From: Candidatus Moranbacteria bacterium RIFOXYB1_FULL_43_19
GTDB taxonomy: Bacteria > Patescibacteriota > Minisyncoccia > Moranbacterales > UBA11712
Reading direction: 5' to 3'
Assembly (NCBI GenBank): GCA_001784875.1
Contig: MFSH01000015.1
Coordinates: 1 to 47,932, forward strand
DNA length: 47,932 nucleotides
Below, in pieces: positions 11,996-19,505 of this stretch. The notes under the pieces were generated by a model. It searched no databases. It saw only the letters and a program-made list of their open reading frames with translations, and had not been told where the DNA came from. The position numbers and the translations under genes were made by a program. Within the stretch, counting starts at the first letter, position 1. The number at the start of each line of letters is the position of its first letter.

Positions 11996-13237
11996 ATGAG
12001 ACTAGCAGATCCTGTCAAAATTGCCCTAAGCAATCTGAAAGCGGCCAAGTTCCGCTCGTTTTTGACTATTCTCGGAATTGTGATTGGAATCGCCTCCGTG
12101 ATTATCATTATGGCCATTGGAACGAGCGCCCAGGAGCTCATACTTGACCAGGTAAAAGGGATTGGCTCCAATCTCATTGGCGTTTTGCCGGGAGCTTCCG
12201 AAGAATCAGGGCCGCCGGCCAGCGCCATGGGAGTGGTCATCACCACCTTGAAGTATGATGATCTCAAGGCAATCTTGCAAAAAAACAACGTTCCCAATGT
12301 GACGGACGGCGCTGGATATATCAGCGGGAACAATACCGTGCAATATGAAGATATAGACAAGAACTATACCTTCCAGGGGACGACAGCCAGTTATATCAAC
12401 GTTGAAAACGCTGAAATAGAAAATGGCCGCTTTTTCACAAAAGAAGAAGAGGCTAGTCTGTCCCGCTTTGCCGTTCTGGGTTCGAAGGTGACGGCGGATC
12501 TTTTCGAGGGGAGCGATCCGATCGGAAAAAAAATAAAAATCGGCGACCAGAACTTTGAAGTGATCGGCACTCTCAAGGAAAGAGGCTCGACGGCTTTTTC
12601 GAACCAGGACACAACAATTTTTATGCCTCTTTTCACGGCCCAAAAAATAATGCTGGGGGTTAATTATCTCAATTTCATCCGTCTCAAGGCTGACAGCGAG
12701 GCAAATATTGACCGTGCCAAGGCCGACGTCATCACGACGCTTCGAGAGCAGCACGACATAAAAAAAGCGGGCGACGATGATTTTTCCGTCCGGGACCAAA
12801 AGGCGGGTCTCGATGCCATCACGAAGGTGACCGGAGCGATCAAGTATTTTCTGACGGCTATCGCGGCAATTTCGCTCATGGTCGGCGGAGTGGGAATCAT
12901 GAATACGATGCTCATCTCGGTCAACCAGCGGATCCAGGAAGTGGGGCTTCGGAAAGCCATTGGCGCGAAAAATTCGGTAATTATGCTCCAGTTTTTAATG
13001 GAGTCGGTCGTCGTCACACTTATTGGCGGAGCGATTGGAATTTTCGGTGGCGTGGCAGTTTCGGCCCTCGCTGCGCTTGTAATCCAAAAACTCGGCTACC
13101 ACTGGCCCTTCGTCGTCACTTTTTCCTCGATTTTTTTAGCAGTCATCATTTCCGGTTTCATCGGAATATTTTTTGGAATATATCCGGCCCGCAAAGCCGC
13201 AGCCCTGCAGATTACGGAAGCGCTGCGTTACGAATAA
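11996..13237 (+). CDS. MacB/FtsX-type ABC transporter permease 1
   Basis: 413 aa. N-terminal helix in FRSFLTILGIVIGIASVIIIMAIGTSA, a large extracytoplasmic MacB_PCD domain (about 45-265; FAVLGSKVTADLFEGSDPIGKKIKIGDQNFEVIGTL is the family hallmark) and three C-terminal helices with SLMVGGVGIMNTMLISVNQRIQEVGLRKAIGAK, the FtsX coupling motif, ending at GIYPARKAAALQITEALRYE. It does not carry its own ATPase domain, unlike E. coli MacB; the ATPase is the gene upstream. Probably heterodimerises with the second permease. Confidence 0.93.
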   Translation: MRLADPVKIALSNLKAAKFRSFLTILGIVIGIASVIIIMAIGTSAQELILDQVKGIGSNLIGVLPGASEESGPPASAMGVVITTLKYDDLKAILQKNNVPNVTDGAGYISGNNTVQYEDIDKNYTFQGTTASYINVENAEIENGRFFTKEEEASLSRFAVLGSKVTADLFEGSDPIGKKIKIGDQNFEVIGTLKERGSTAFSNQDTTIFMPLFTAQKIMLGVNYLNFIRLKADSEANIDRAKADVITTLREQHDIKKAGDDDFSVRDQKAGLDAITKVTGAIKYFLTAIAAISLMVGGVGIMNTMLISVNQRIQEVGLRKAIGAKNSVIMLQFLMESVVVTLIGGAIGIFGGVAVSALAALVIQKLGYHWPFVVTFSSIFLAVIISGFIGIFFGIYPARKAAALQITEALRYE

Positions 13238-13240
13238 CTC

Positions 13241-13380
13241 GAAATCCTAAATCCGAAATCCTAATTTCTAAACAAAATCAAAATTCTAATTACCAAAATC
13301 CAAAATAACGGGATTTTGAACATTTGAAATTTGAAATTTGAATTTATTTAGGATTTAGTGCTTAGGATTTAGAATTTAAA
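13241..13380. repeat. AT-rich intergenic inverted repeat 4
   Basis: Left arm AAATCCTAAATCCGAAATCC, middle TTTCTAAACAAAATCAAAAT, right arm GAATTTATTTAGGATTTAGT then GCTTAGGATTT. Closely related to repeats 2 and 3. Confidence 0.75.
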
Positions 13381-13385
13381 GAAGG

Positions 13386-14702
13386 ATGTCCAAAAACCAC
13401 AAAAGACTAAAAAACATATGTCATTCCCTTCTTCATCTCACCATCCGTTCTCCTCACGAATGGACGGTGGTTTTTTTGCTGGCCCTTCGCAATTTGCGGG
13501 TGAACAAGCTTCGCACGGCGCTCACCGTTCTTGGGATCGTCATCGGGATCACGTCAGTCATCATTGTCATGGCCGGCGGCGCAGGACTCAAAAACTATGT
13601 CATGGGTCAGGTGGAAGTTTTTGGGACGGACTATATCCAGGTCGAAGTGAAGGTGCCTGGTGTTTCGGAAACTTCTTCAGAAAATATTTCCGGGCGGGGA
13701 ACAGGTTTGGCTATCACCACCCTCAAAGTGAAAGATGCGGAAGCGGTGGCAAAAATTCCCAACGTGAAGCTCTGGAGCGCCGGGAATATCGATCAGGAAC
13801 TGGTGAGTTATTCCAGTGTGAATAAGCGCGTCATCCTTTTCGGAGTGAATCCGAGCTATACCGAAATTGACCGCCAAATTGTGCTGGACGAGGGGTCATT
13901 TTTCACCGAAGGGGACGAGTCGGGGGTGGCCCAGGTGGCAGTGATCGGCTCGGGTGTCAAAAAAAGTTTTTTTGGGGAAGGAGAAGCGGTTGGGAAAAAT
14001 ATCAAAATAAAAAGTCAGAGTTATCGGGTCATCGGCGTGGTCCGTGAGCGGGGGGCAGCCGGCTTTTTCAATTTTGACGACGCGATTTATGTTCCTTTGG
14101 AAACGCTTAACAAAAAACTGATGGGAATCGACTATGTCCAGTTCATTACTTTCAAAGTAAAAGATACCGCGCGCATTGAGGAGACAGCCGTTGATATCCG
14201 CGATGTTATGCGCCAGGAGCACGATATCACTGACCCCAGCAAGGATGATTTTGTGGTCATGTCAGCGGCGGAAGGAAAGGCGATGATCGACAAAGTTTTT
14301 GGAACGATAAATTATCTTCTTCTCGCTCTCACCTCAATTTCCCTCATTGTCGGAGGAGTGGGGATTATGAATGTGATGTACGTGGCGGTCACCGAGCGGA
14401 CCCGTGAAATTGGACTGCGCAAGGCGGTCGGAGCCTCGAGCGGGGGGATTCTGCGGCAGTTTCTTTTTGAAGCTATTATTGTCACTTTGCTGGGTGGCGC
14501 GGTAGGAATAGTTTTCGGTGTGGCGGCGACCTATCTTCTCAACAATTTTTTGGTCCGGCTGGGATTTCTTCTTCAGTTTTCCGTTCCGGTGGGCACAATT
14601 TTGGTGGCTGTCGGCTTTTCAGCCGCCATCGGGATTATTTTCGGTATATATCCGGCCTGGAAAGCGTCCCAGCTTTCTCCTATTGAGGCGCTGCGGAAAT
14701 AG
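13386..14702 (+). CDS. MacB/FtsX-type ABC transporter permease 2
   Basis: 438 aa with the same architecture as the preceding gene: LRTALTVLGIVIGITSVIIVMAGG helix, MacB_PCD domain (VAVIGSGVKKSFFGEGEAVGKNIKIKSQSYRVIGVVRERG), three C-terminal helices with TERTREIGLRKAVGASSGGILRQFLFEA and the end GIYPAWKASQLSPIEALRK. The first 27 residues are unlike the family and are encoded around a hairpin at 13440-13472 followed by a T7 tract; GTG at 13467 (VVFLLALRNLRVNK) is an alternative, more conventional start. AAGGATG at 13381 gives weak Shine-Dalgarno support to the upstream start. Confidence 0.92.
   Translation: MSKNHKRLKNICHSLLHLTIRSPHEWTVVFLLALRNLRVNKLRTALTVLGIVIGITSVIIVMAGGAGLKNYVMGQVEVFGTDYIQVEVKVPGVSETSSENISGRGTGLAITTLKVKDAEAVAKIPNVKLWSAGNIDQELVSYSSVNKRVILFGVNPSYTEIDRQIVLDEGSFFTEGDESGVAQVAVIGSGVKKSFFGEGEAVGKNIKIKSQSYRVIGVVRERGAAGFFNFDDAIYVPLETLNKKLMGIDYVQFITFKVKDTARIEETAVDIRDVMRQEHDITDPSKDDFVVMSAAEGKAMIDKVFGTINYLLLALTSISLIVGGVGIMNVMYVAVTERTREIGLRKAVGASSGGILRQFLFEAIIVTLLGGAVGIVFGVAATYLLNNFLVRLGFLLQFSVPVGTILVAVGFSAAIGIIFGIYPAWKASQLSPIEALRK
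13440..13472. repeat. Hairpin with T-tract at the start of permease 2
   Basis: TCCGTTC pairs perfectly with GAATGGA, and the flanking ACCA/TGGT extends it across a 3-base bulge; TTTTTTT follows. The right half CGAATGGACGGT resembles the right half of palindrome copy B (CGAATGACAGGT). It may be a decayed palindrome or an attenuator. Confidence 0.45.
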
Positions 14703-15035
14703 ACTGCTATCCAAAGATCCGATCTTAGGATAATTATGCCCAATTAAGGTCTCGAGAAAATAAAAAACACCCATAAATTGGGAATTTTGCGCTTTCCTAC
14801 AAAAAAACCGCCTCATCAAATTATATTTCTATAATTATCTTCAACATCCTTTCTGCTATACCTGCCAATCACTCCTTCCCCCTTAAGAGCAACCGACAGA
14901 CACAAAAATTACATTTATAAACTCCTAGAGGCGGCCCATATAAATGGTTCAGCCATACATTTTTTTTGTTTTTAGCTTCTTCTGCCTATTTCTACGCAAA
15001 AGGAAGAATTTTCATTCAATTTGCGGATTATTTAT
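14703..15035. other. Gene-poor stretch after the transporter
   Basis: No convincing gene. CCCAATT...AATTGGG (14740-14784) can form a hairpin. On the minus strand a short open frame near 14820-14900, preceded by AAGGGGGAAGGA, would encode about 17 residues (VIGRYSRKDVEDNYRNII) and may be a remnant. Otherwise I see nothing in it. Confidence 0.4.
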
Positions 15036-15136
15036 AAAAAAAAACCTTACAAGTTGTAAGGAAGGGGTGGCTGGCGGCCGTTTTAATGGCTAGTTTTGAT
15101 TCTAGAAAATTGATACTGAACGAACGCCAGCCCTGG
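15036..15136 (-). ncRNA. Candidate small RNA of about 95-100 nt
   Basis: On the minus strand a possible promoter (CGGACA-16-TAATAT, about 15145-15172) precedes GGCTGGCG, which pairs perfectly with CGCCAGCC 49 bases later (15132-15125 with 15076-15069). An independent terminator CCTTAC-AACTT-GTAAGG with a T9 tract follows (15061-15036). There is no open frame of any length inside. It does not match SRP RNA, 6S RNA or tmRNA landmarks that I can check by eye. Confidence 0.4.
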
Positions 15137-15211
15137 AATATTATCCGGTTGAGATTTTTTGTCCGAGAATTTTCTCGGGTCTAAGAAAAGAACAGAAGCT
15201 TTTAGAATAAG

Positions 15212-15291
15212 GCGGAATCGCGGACAAGAGAGATTGGGTCGTCATTGAACTGGGAGGTTGGACTTCCAAAGCCCCAATGTCCGCGATCCGC
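15212..15291. repeat. Long stem-loop overlapping a start codon
   Basis: GCGGAATCGCGGACA (15212-15226) pairs with TGTCCGCGATCCGC (15278-15291) with one bulged A; inside, ATTGGG pairs with CCCCAAT and GGAGG with CTTCC. The right arm begins in the ATG at 15277, so folding would hide that start. Confidence 0.55.
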
Positions 15292-15507
15292 AGGCATCAC
15301 ACCAGAGAAAGGGAGTCCTCTAGTAGTTTTGATTATGGCAGGATTTCGACGTTTGTCAAGAAAAATGGAGGGATCGCCACCACATCGGATCCAGCTTCGC
15401 TTGAAAGGCTTTTCTCATACGCCTATGAGAACTGGCTTTTTTATGCGGTCCCGATGAATACTGCCTGTAATAAATATTTTTATTTCAAAAGTTTATTTTT
15501 TAAATAA
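15277..15507 (+). CDS. Hypothetical protein, start uncertain (76 aa or longer)
   Basis: The frame is open from 15211 to the stop at 15505-15507 and looks protein-like throughout: upstream of the ATG it reads DWVVIELGGWTSKAP, after it RHHTRERESSSSFDYGRISTFVKKNGG, DPASLERLFSYAYENWLFYAV. ATG 15277 is the only ATG near the N-terminus but has no Shine-Dalgarno and lies in the arm of a stem-loop, so this could be the tail of a decayed gene. No family recognised. Confidence 0.35.
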   Translation: MSAIRRHHTRERESSSSFDYGRISTFVKKNGGIATTSDPASLERLFSYAYENWLFYAVPMNTACNKYFYFKSLFFK

Positions 15508-15535
15508 AAAAACAGCAGAACCGGATTTCTGCTGC
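15505..15535 (-). terminator. Intrinsic terminator of the GC-rich unit
   Basis: On the minus strand CAGCAGAAATCCGGTTCTGCTG is followed by seven Ts. Confidence 0.8.
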
Positions 15536-16118
15536 GGAAAAACTTGAACTCCCAAAATGTTTAATAGGTTGCCTCGTTATCCGGCGAGGCGAGAAAAAAA
15601 GAACAAAATCACTTTTTGGGAAAGGGGCGGGGCGGCTCCGGGATGGGGGGAGATCCCAGCGGCCGCACCGCCTAACTGCACCTACAACCGCCGCGAGGGT
15701 GAGGGCCTGACCTTCCGCGGAAAGGTCAGGTCGACGGTAGTGGCCGGTATGGAACCGCCGGTGTTGGGGCGTTTTGGACCCACCGATCTCATGGGATCGG
15801 ACGCTGACACCGCGCGCCAAGGCGATTTCCCGGGAAAGATCTTTTTCGGGGATTAGCCTCCGGCCCATTAGCCACCCTGCGGGATACTACGCTCAATCTC
15901 GTCAGCTCCCTCACGCGGGCCGCTGCCGAAGATTGCCTGCGCCTAGCCAGGATCCTCTGTCCTGTGGCACCGGGTGATGGTCATGGGGCACCTCCGTAGC
16001 CACCGCTTTTAGCGGCGGGCCGGTCAGGCGGCCGCAATGGCCGGGGTTAATAAACTCTCCTTTCACGATGTCAGGGCCAGCGGAAAGTCCGCAAGCCCGC
16101 GCCGGGGGCTCACCCGGG

Positions 16119-16292
16119 TCAGGTGGTGGCGGACCCCAGGGCGCCGATGCTGTAAAATAAATCCAGGCTGTGGCAGGTGCCGGTCCCGGGGGCGACAGTC
16201 ATCATTTGTGCCACCCGGCTGGCCGCGGTGATTCTGGTGCCTTCATTCAAATTGCGGCTCTTGCCGCAGGTTCGGAAAAAAACGTTGGGCAT
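16119..16292 (-). CDS. Small hypothetical protein in the GC-rich unit (57 aa)
   Basis: ATG at 16292 is preceded by AAGAAGGAGACTCGCC, an excellent Shine-Dalgarno at 7 bases. Codons strongly prefer G or C in the third position, unlike neighbouring genes. The product starts MPNVFFRTCGKSRNLNEGTR, with two Cys, and ends IGALGSATT. No family recognised. It is the first frame after the promoter. Confidence 0.42.
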   Translation of the reverse strand: MPNVFFRTCGKSRNLNEGTRITAASRVAQMMTVAPGTGTCHSLDLFYSIGALGSATT

Positions 16293-16362
16293 GGCGAGTC
16301 TCCTTCTTCGGGTTGATTGTTAAACTTGCTCCTTTTCTCGCACATTGCTATTTTGTGCACCT

Positions 16363-16391
16363 AGCGTAGCAGAAGGAGAGGTATTTGTCAA
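16363..16391 (-). promoter_or_regulatory. Promoter of the GC-rich unit
   Basis: On the minus strand TTGACA (16391-16386), 17-bp spacer, TACGCT (16368-16363). Confidence 0.7.
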
Positions 16392-16491
16392 GAATTGTTG
16401 AAAATAATAAAGCTTTAATAAGGCTTATAAAAGCCAATATTAGTCTAGAGTATCAAGTATCTTGTATTGCATCTGAAAATCTAACCATAAA

Positions 16492-16519
16492 TTGACAATA
16501 AATATACATCTGCTAAATT
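16492..16519 (+). promoter_or_regulatory. Promoter of the DUF4012 gene
   Basis: TTGACA (16492-16497), 16-bp spacer, TAAATT (16514-16519). It gives a leader of about 45 bases. Confidence 0.6.
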
Positions 16520-16573
16520 AGAGAGTTATGATAAATCGCACAACATATAAAGCGTAACGTATAAAACATAAAG

Positions 16574-17941
16574 ATGACTGGCGCAAAAAAATATTCCCTA
16601 AAATTCTGGCTCACGTTCTGGCTGATGGCAATTCTGGCTCTTTTTGGCTGGTATATTTTCCTTCAAATCCAAAACCGGAATATCGAGAATCTAAAACCGC
16701 TCGCGAATATTCTGCCTGTGAATTCGGAAAGAAAAAATGAGCTTCAGGTTCTGGCGGACATATATGATAAAATGGGCGGCTGGGACAGCGAGAAAACTTT
16801 TCTCATTCTCTTCCAAAATGATATGGAACTTCGCCCGGGAGGTGGCTTCATTGGCTCGTTCGGCATCGTGAAAACAAGAAATGGGAAAATTTCCGACCTC
16901 GAAGTCCACGATACTGCAAATTTTGATGTCCGGATTCCGGACGCGGAAACTCCGCCGGCTCCGATTGCCGAAGCCTTTCGTTTCAAGGGCTGGAAAATGC
17001 GTGACTCAAATTGGTCGCCTGATTTTCGGGTGAACGCGGAGAAAGCGGAATATTTCTATAAGCTTGGCCAAGGCGGAGAAAAATTTGACGGCGTGATTGC
17101 GGTGAACACCGATATCCTCAACTCCATCCTGGCCATCACCGGGCCGGTGAAAATCAACGACTATCCGGGGCAGTATAACGACCAAACCGCCATTCTCCAG
17201 CTCGAATATCAAGTTGAAAAAGGTTTTTTGGAACAGGGGATTGACAAAAAAGAACGGAAAAATATTCTGGCGGAGCTGGCGGAGGTGCTCATTGGAAAAG
17301 TCCACAGCTTCTCATTTTCCGAAAATCTGGAGCTCGGGAAAAAAATCGAAGACCATCTCAAGCGAAAAGACATCCAATTTTTTTTCAAAAATGAAGAGCT
17401 GCAAAAAGAGATAGACGCTTTGAACTGGGGCGGTCGGGTGAAAGATTTCGGCGGGGACTATCTAATGGTTGTGGACGCGAACATGAATTCGCTGAAAAGC
17501 GATATATGCTTGCGGAGATCCGCAGATTATACGGCGGATTTTCGCGAAGAGACGCCGGTGGCGGAATTGAAAATCACATATGAGCATACTTGCCGGACGA
17601 AAGACTGGATGACAGCTGATTATCGCGACTGGCTGCGGGCTTATGTCCCGAAAGATTCGTTTCTTTTGGAAGCATCCGGACAGGAAAGCAATGCCGTCTT
17701 TTCTGACGAACTGGGGAAAAAAGTTTTCGGGATGAAGGTTTTTGTCCCGATTGGAGAAACGAAAACGATTACTTTGAAATATAAATTGCCCGAGAATATA
17801 TCGCGGGAAGATTATAAACTACTTGTTCAAAAACAATCCGGCTCGGGGAAATTACCCGTGAAAATAATTGTCAGAAAAAAAGACGGGAGCGAATTTTCCG
17901 CGGAAGAGGTTTTGACGGGGGACAGGGAATTTAGCTTATAA
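16574..17941 (+). CDS. DUF4012 domain-containing membrane protein
   Basis: 455 aa. One N-terminal membrane helix (WLTFWLMAILALFGWYIFLQI), then the DUF4012 signature: FLILFQNDMELRPGGGFIGSFGIV (about 75-98), DLEVHDTANFD, MRDSNWSPDFRVNAEKAEYFYKLG and GVIAVNTDILNSILAITGPVKI. The C-terminal part (about 330-455) looks like a beta-sandwich (AELKITYEHTC, TKTITLKYKLP). DUF4012 proteins are common in CPR and Actinobacteria and are thought to act at the cell envelope; biochemical role unknown. The gene neighbours the L,D-transpeptidase convergently. Confidence 0.88.
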   Translation: MTGAKKYSLKFWLTFWLMAILALFGWYIFLQIQNRNIENLKPLANILPVNSERKNELQVLADIYDKMGGWDSEKTFLILFQNDMELRPGGGFIGSFGIVKTRNGKISDLEVHDTANFDVRIPDAETPPAPIAEAFRFKGWKMRDSNWSPDFRVNAEKAEYFYKLGQGGEKFDGVIAVNTDILNSILAITGPVKINDYPGQYNDQTAILQLEYQVEKGFLEQGIDKKERKNILAELAEVLIGKVHSFSFSENLELGKKIEDHLKRKDIQFFFKNEELQKEIDALNWGGRVKDFGGDYLMVVDANMNSLKSDICLRRSADYTADFREETPVAELKITYEHTCRTKDWMTADYRDWLRAYVPKDSFLLEASGQESNAVFSDELGKKVFGMKVFVPIGETKTITLKYKLPENISREDYKLLVQKQSGSGKLPVKIIVRKKDGSEFSAEEVLTGDREFSL

Positions 17942-17987
17942 GATATCTTGCGCTAGTAAGTTAGTACACTGCGCCTTTTTTGCAAAA

Positions 17988-18026
17988 AGAAAAGGGGCTG
18001 CCCGGTTTCGGGCGGTCCCTTTTTAA
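17988..18026. terminator. Bidirectional terminator between convergent genes
   Basis: AAGGGGCTGCCCG-GTTT-CGGGCGGTCCCTT with A-rich and T-rich flanks; it serves the DUF4012 gene (+) and the L,D-transpeptidase gene (-). Confidence 0.8.
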
Positions 18027-18505
18027 GTGCGTTCTTCCCAGATGTATACCGGGGTTCCAATTGGTGTCCAGTAAAAGAGCCATTCGGCAACAGGAAAATC
18101 CACGCTTATGCATCCGTGTGATGCATAAGGATGGCCGGGAGCGGGCAATGATTCATCCCGGGACCAGGCATGGATGAAATAGCCTGGGCGGAATTGCATC
18201 GCATAGGGCATTTCAGCATTGTATCTACGGGAATAACCGTTTTTAGTTTTGCTGATAATCCTATGCTTTTCCTTTGGTGTCGGCTTGTAATAAATCCGGC
18301 TACCATCTTGCGATGTAGCTGGCCCATCATATCCCGAAATTATTCGGAAAGAACGAACCAGCTGGCCATTTTCGTAAGCCGCGCCCATTTGCTTGTCCAG
18401 CCAGAAATAAATTTCCTTATCTTCTGGTTGGGCGAAGCATAGGCGCGGGAAGGCCATTTTAAGCGAAAAAAGAGCTAGTGCGCCAATAAATGTGCGCCTT
18501 TTCAT
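18023..18505 (-). CDS. L,D-transpeptidase (YkuD family), exported
   Basis: 160 aa. The N-terminus MKRRTFIGALALFSLKMAFPRLCFA is a signal peptide with a twin-Arg-like RRTFIG start. The YkuD fold is marked by KEIYFWLDKQMGAAYENGQLVRSFRIISG, the conserved His in FIHAW, and the catalytic motif HPYASHGCISVDFPVAEWLF (Cys about 132), ending GTPVYIWEE. It would cross-link peptidoglycan stem peptides (3-3) or attach proteins to them. Start supported by a full AAAGGAGGTGAG site. Monocistronic; promoter and terminator seen. Confidence 0.93.
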   Translation of the reverse strand: MKRRTFIGALALFSLKMAFPRLCFAQPEDKEIYFWLDKQMGAAYENGQLVRSFRIISGYDGPATSQDGSRIYYKPTPKEKHRIISKTKNGYSRRYNAEMPYAMQFRPGYFIHAWSRDESLPAPGHPYASHGCISVDFPVAEWLFYWTPIGTPVYIWEERT

Positions 18506-18553
18506 GATTTTTTCTCACCTCCTTTATTTTTTCTGCCCAATAGGCATCATGGC

Positions 18554-18583
18554 AATATATCATATAAAAGACCAATTTGTCAA
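18554..18583 (-). promoter_or_regulatory. Promoter of the L,D-transpeptidase gene
   Basis: On the minus strand TTGACA (18583-18578), 18-bp spacer, TATATT (18559-18554). Confidence 0.55.
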
Positions 18584-18599
18584 GCCCTTACCGAGGCCC

Positions 18600-18627
18600 T
18601 TGACAATTCCAGCCAATGTGCTATCCT
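18600..18627 (+). promoter_or_regulatory. Promoter of the Pro-rich protein/lipoprotein operon
   Basis: TTGACA (18600-18605), 16-bp spacer, TATCCT (18622-18627). It is divergent from the transpeptidase promoter and leaves an unusually long leader of about 155 bases. Confidence 0.6.
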
Positions 18628-18657
18628 GTGTTGTTCTGAATATATTGCGCTCATTGC

Positions 18658-18742
18658 ATCCCTCACCAGTTCTTGTTACTAAAAACACATGGTTTTTTGG
18701 GATCAAATAAGCCAATATTTAGCCGGAATTGGTGAGGGGTAA
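18658..18742 (+). promoter_or_regulatory. Leader element with ATCCCTCACC long-range hairpin, copy 1
   Basis: CCCTCACCAGTTC (18660-18672) pairs with GAATTGGTGAGGG (18726-18738), one G-U pair. It lies inside the predicted 5' leader. Related elements lie upstream of the Wzz-like gene (22212) and the FtsA-like gene (37385). Confidence 0.55.
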
Positions 18743-18790
18743 AGCACGTTAAAATCTGCATAAACAAGGTCATTAAGGAGGTGACCTATC

Positions 18791-19495
18791 ATGAAGAAAA
18801 TCGCATTGTTGGTCATGGCGGTCGCCTTTGTCATTTTTTCGGGCAAGGCGGCAATTGCCGGAGTCTTCGGCAACGATCTTTTGGAACTCACCGCGGATCA
18901 GGAACTGATTGTTCGGGCGGCTTTAGGCGAGCAAGTAGTGGTGAGGGTCAAGGTGGCGGAGAATATCCCGCTGCCTCAAGCTCAAATTCCCACTGCTGCT
19001 TCAGCTCCGGTTGTGGCACCGGTCGCGCAAGCGCCGGTGAATCATCAACCGCCGCCGATTGTCGCTCCATATCCGGTTCAGACAGTTGCGTCGCCGGTTA
19101 TGCCTTCCGCACAAGTGGCAAGGCCGCCGGCAAATCCGCCAGCGGTTCAGCCCAGGCAACCCGAAACCAAAGTGGCTTCGGTGCCGCCAGCCAAACCAGT
19201 GGCTCCGGTCGCGCCAACTACTCCAGCTAAGCCCGTAAATCCCGTCAAACAAGAGCAGCGTGCGAAAATCGAGCCTGCTCCAAATTCTGGCAAGGAAGCC
19301 AGAAAGGTCTACGCTATGAGAGTGCCCGTTGAGAATATTCCTGCTGAAAAGCGGATAATCAACGGGAAACACTTTAAAGATGGCGAAACGGTCTGGGCGG
19401 TGGTTGAAGAAATCAACGGTGTTGCCGACCAGAAAAAAATCCGCATCATGAACGCGCCTCCTGAAGGCGCAGAAATTGTGCCCTTTAGGGGCTAG
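18791..19495 (+). CDS. Exported Pro/Ala/Val-rich protein (234 aa)
   Basis: MKKIALLVMAVAFVIFSGKAAIAG is a standard signal peptide. Residues about 55-170 are a low-complexity P/A/V/Q linker that would be extended, and the C-terminal 60 residues form a small globular piece (YAMRVPVENIPAEKRIINGKHFKDGETVWAVVEEINGVADQKKIRIMNAPP). The design is that of a wall-spanning or surface-exposed spacer with a C-terminal domain. Start has AAGGAGGTGACC. The stop overlaps the ribosome-binding site of the following lipoprotein gene, so the two are co-transcribed. Confidence 0.75.
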   Translation: MKKIALLVMAVAFVIFSGKAAIAGVFGNDLLELTADQELIVRAALGEQVVVRVKVAENIPLPQAQIPTAASAPVVAPVAQAPVNHQPPPIVAPYPVQTVASPVMPSAQVARPPANPPAVQPRQPETKVASVPPAKPVAPVAPTTPAKPVNPVKQEQRAKIEPAPNSGKEARKVYAMRVPVENIPAEKRIINGKHFKDGETVWAVVEEINGVADQKKIRIMNAPPEGAEIVPFRG

Positions 19496-19505
19496 GAGGT
19501 TTGTT

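Larger units (their letters stand above)
15505..16357 (-). ncRNA. GC-rich minus-strand transcript of about 850 nt, nature unknown
   Basis: A region much richer in G+C than its surroundings is bounded by a strong promoter (16391-16363) and a terminator (15535-15505). It is full of perfect short hairpins: CCTGACCTT/AAGGTCAGG (about 15702-15730), CCGATC/GATCGG (15780-15800), GCCGCT/AGCGGTGGC (16000-16016). Several short frames have ribosome-binding sites, the best being the 57-aa frame at 16119-16292; a frame MGRRLIPEKDLSREIALARG starts at 15868. It could be a long structured RNA, a polycistronic small-peptide mRNA, or transferred DNA. RNase P and tmRNA landmarks were sought and not found. Confidence 0.4.

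Noticed and set aside
15505-16357. RNase P RNA or tmRNA in the GC-rich unit
   Set aside because: A GGAAAGTCCG word occurs on the plus strand at 16081, but the surrounding GAGGAAAGTCC and the ACAGNAA partner of RNase P are missing, and the promoter and terminator are on the other strand. No tRNA-like ends or tag frame for tmRNA were found.
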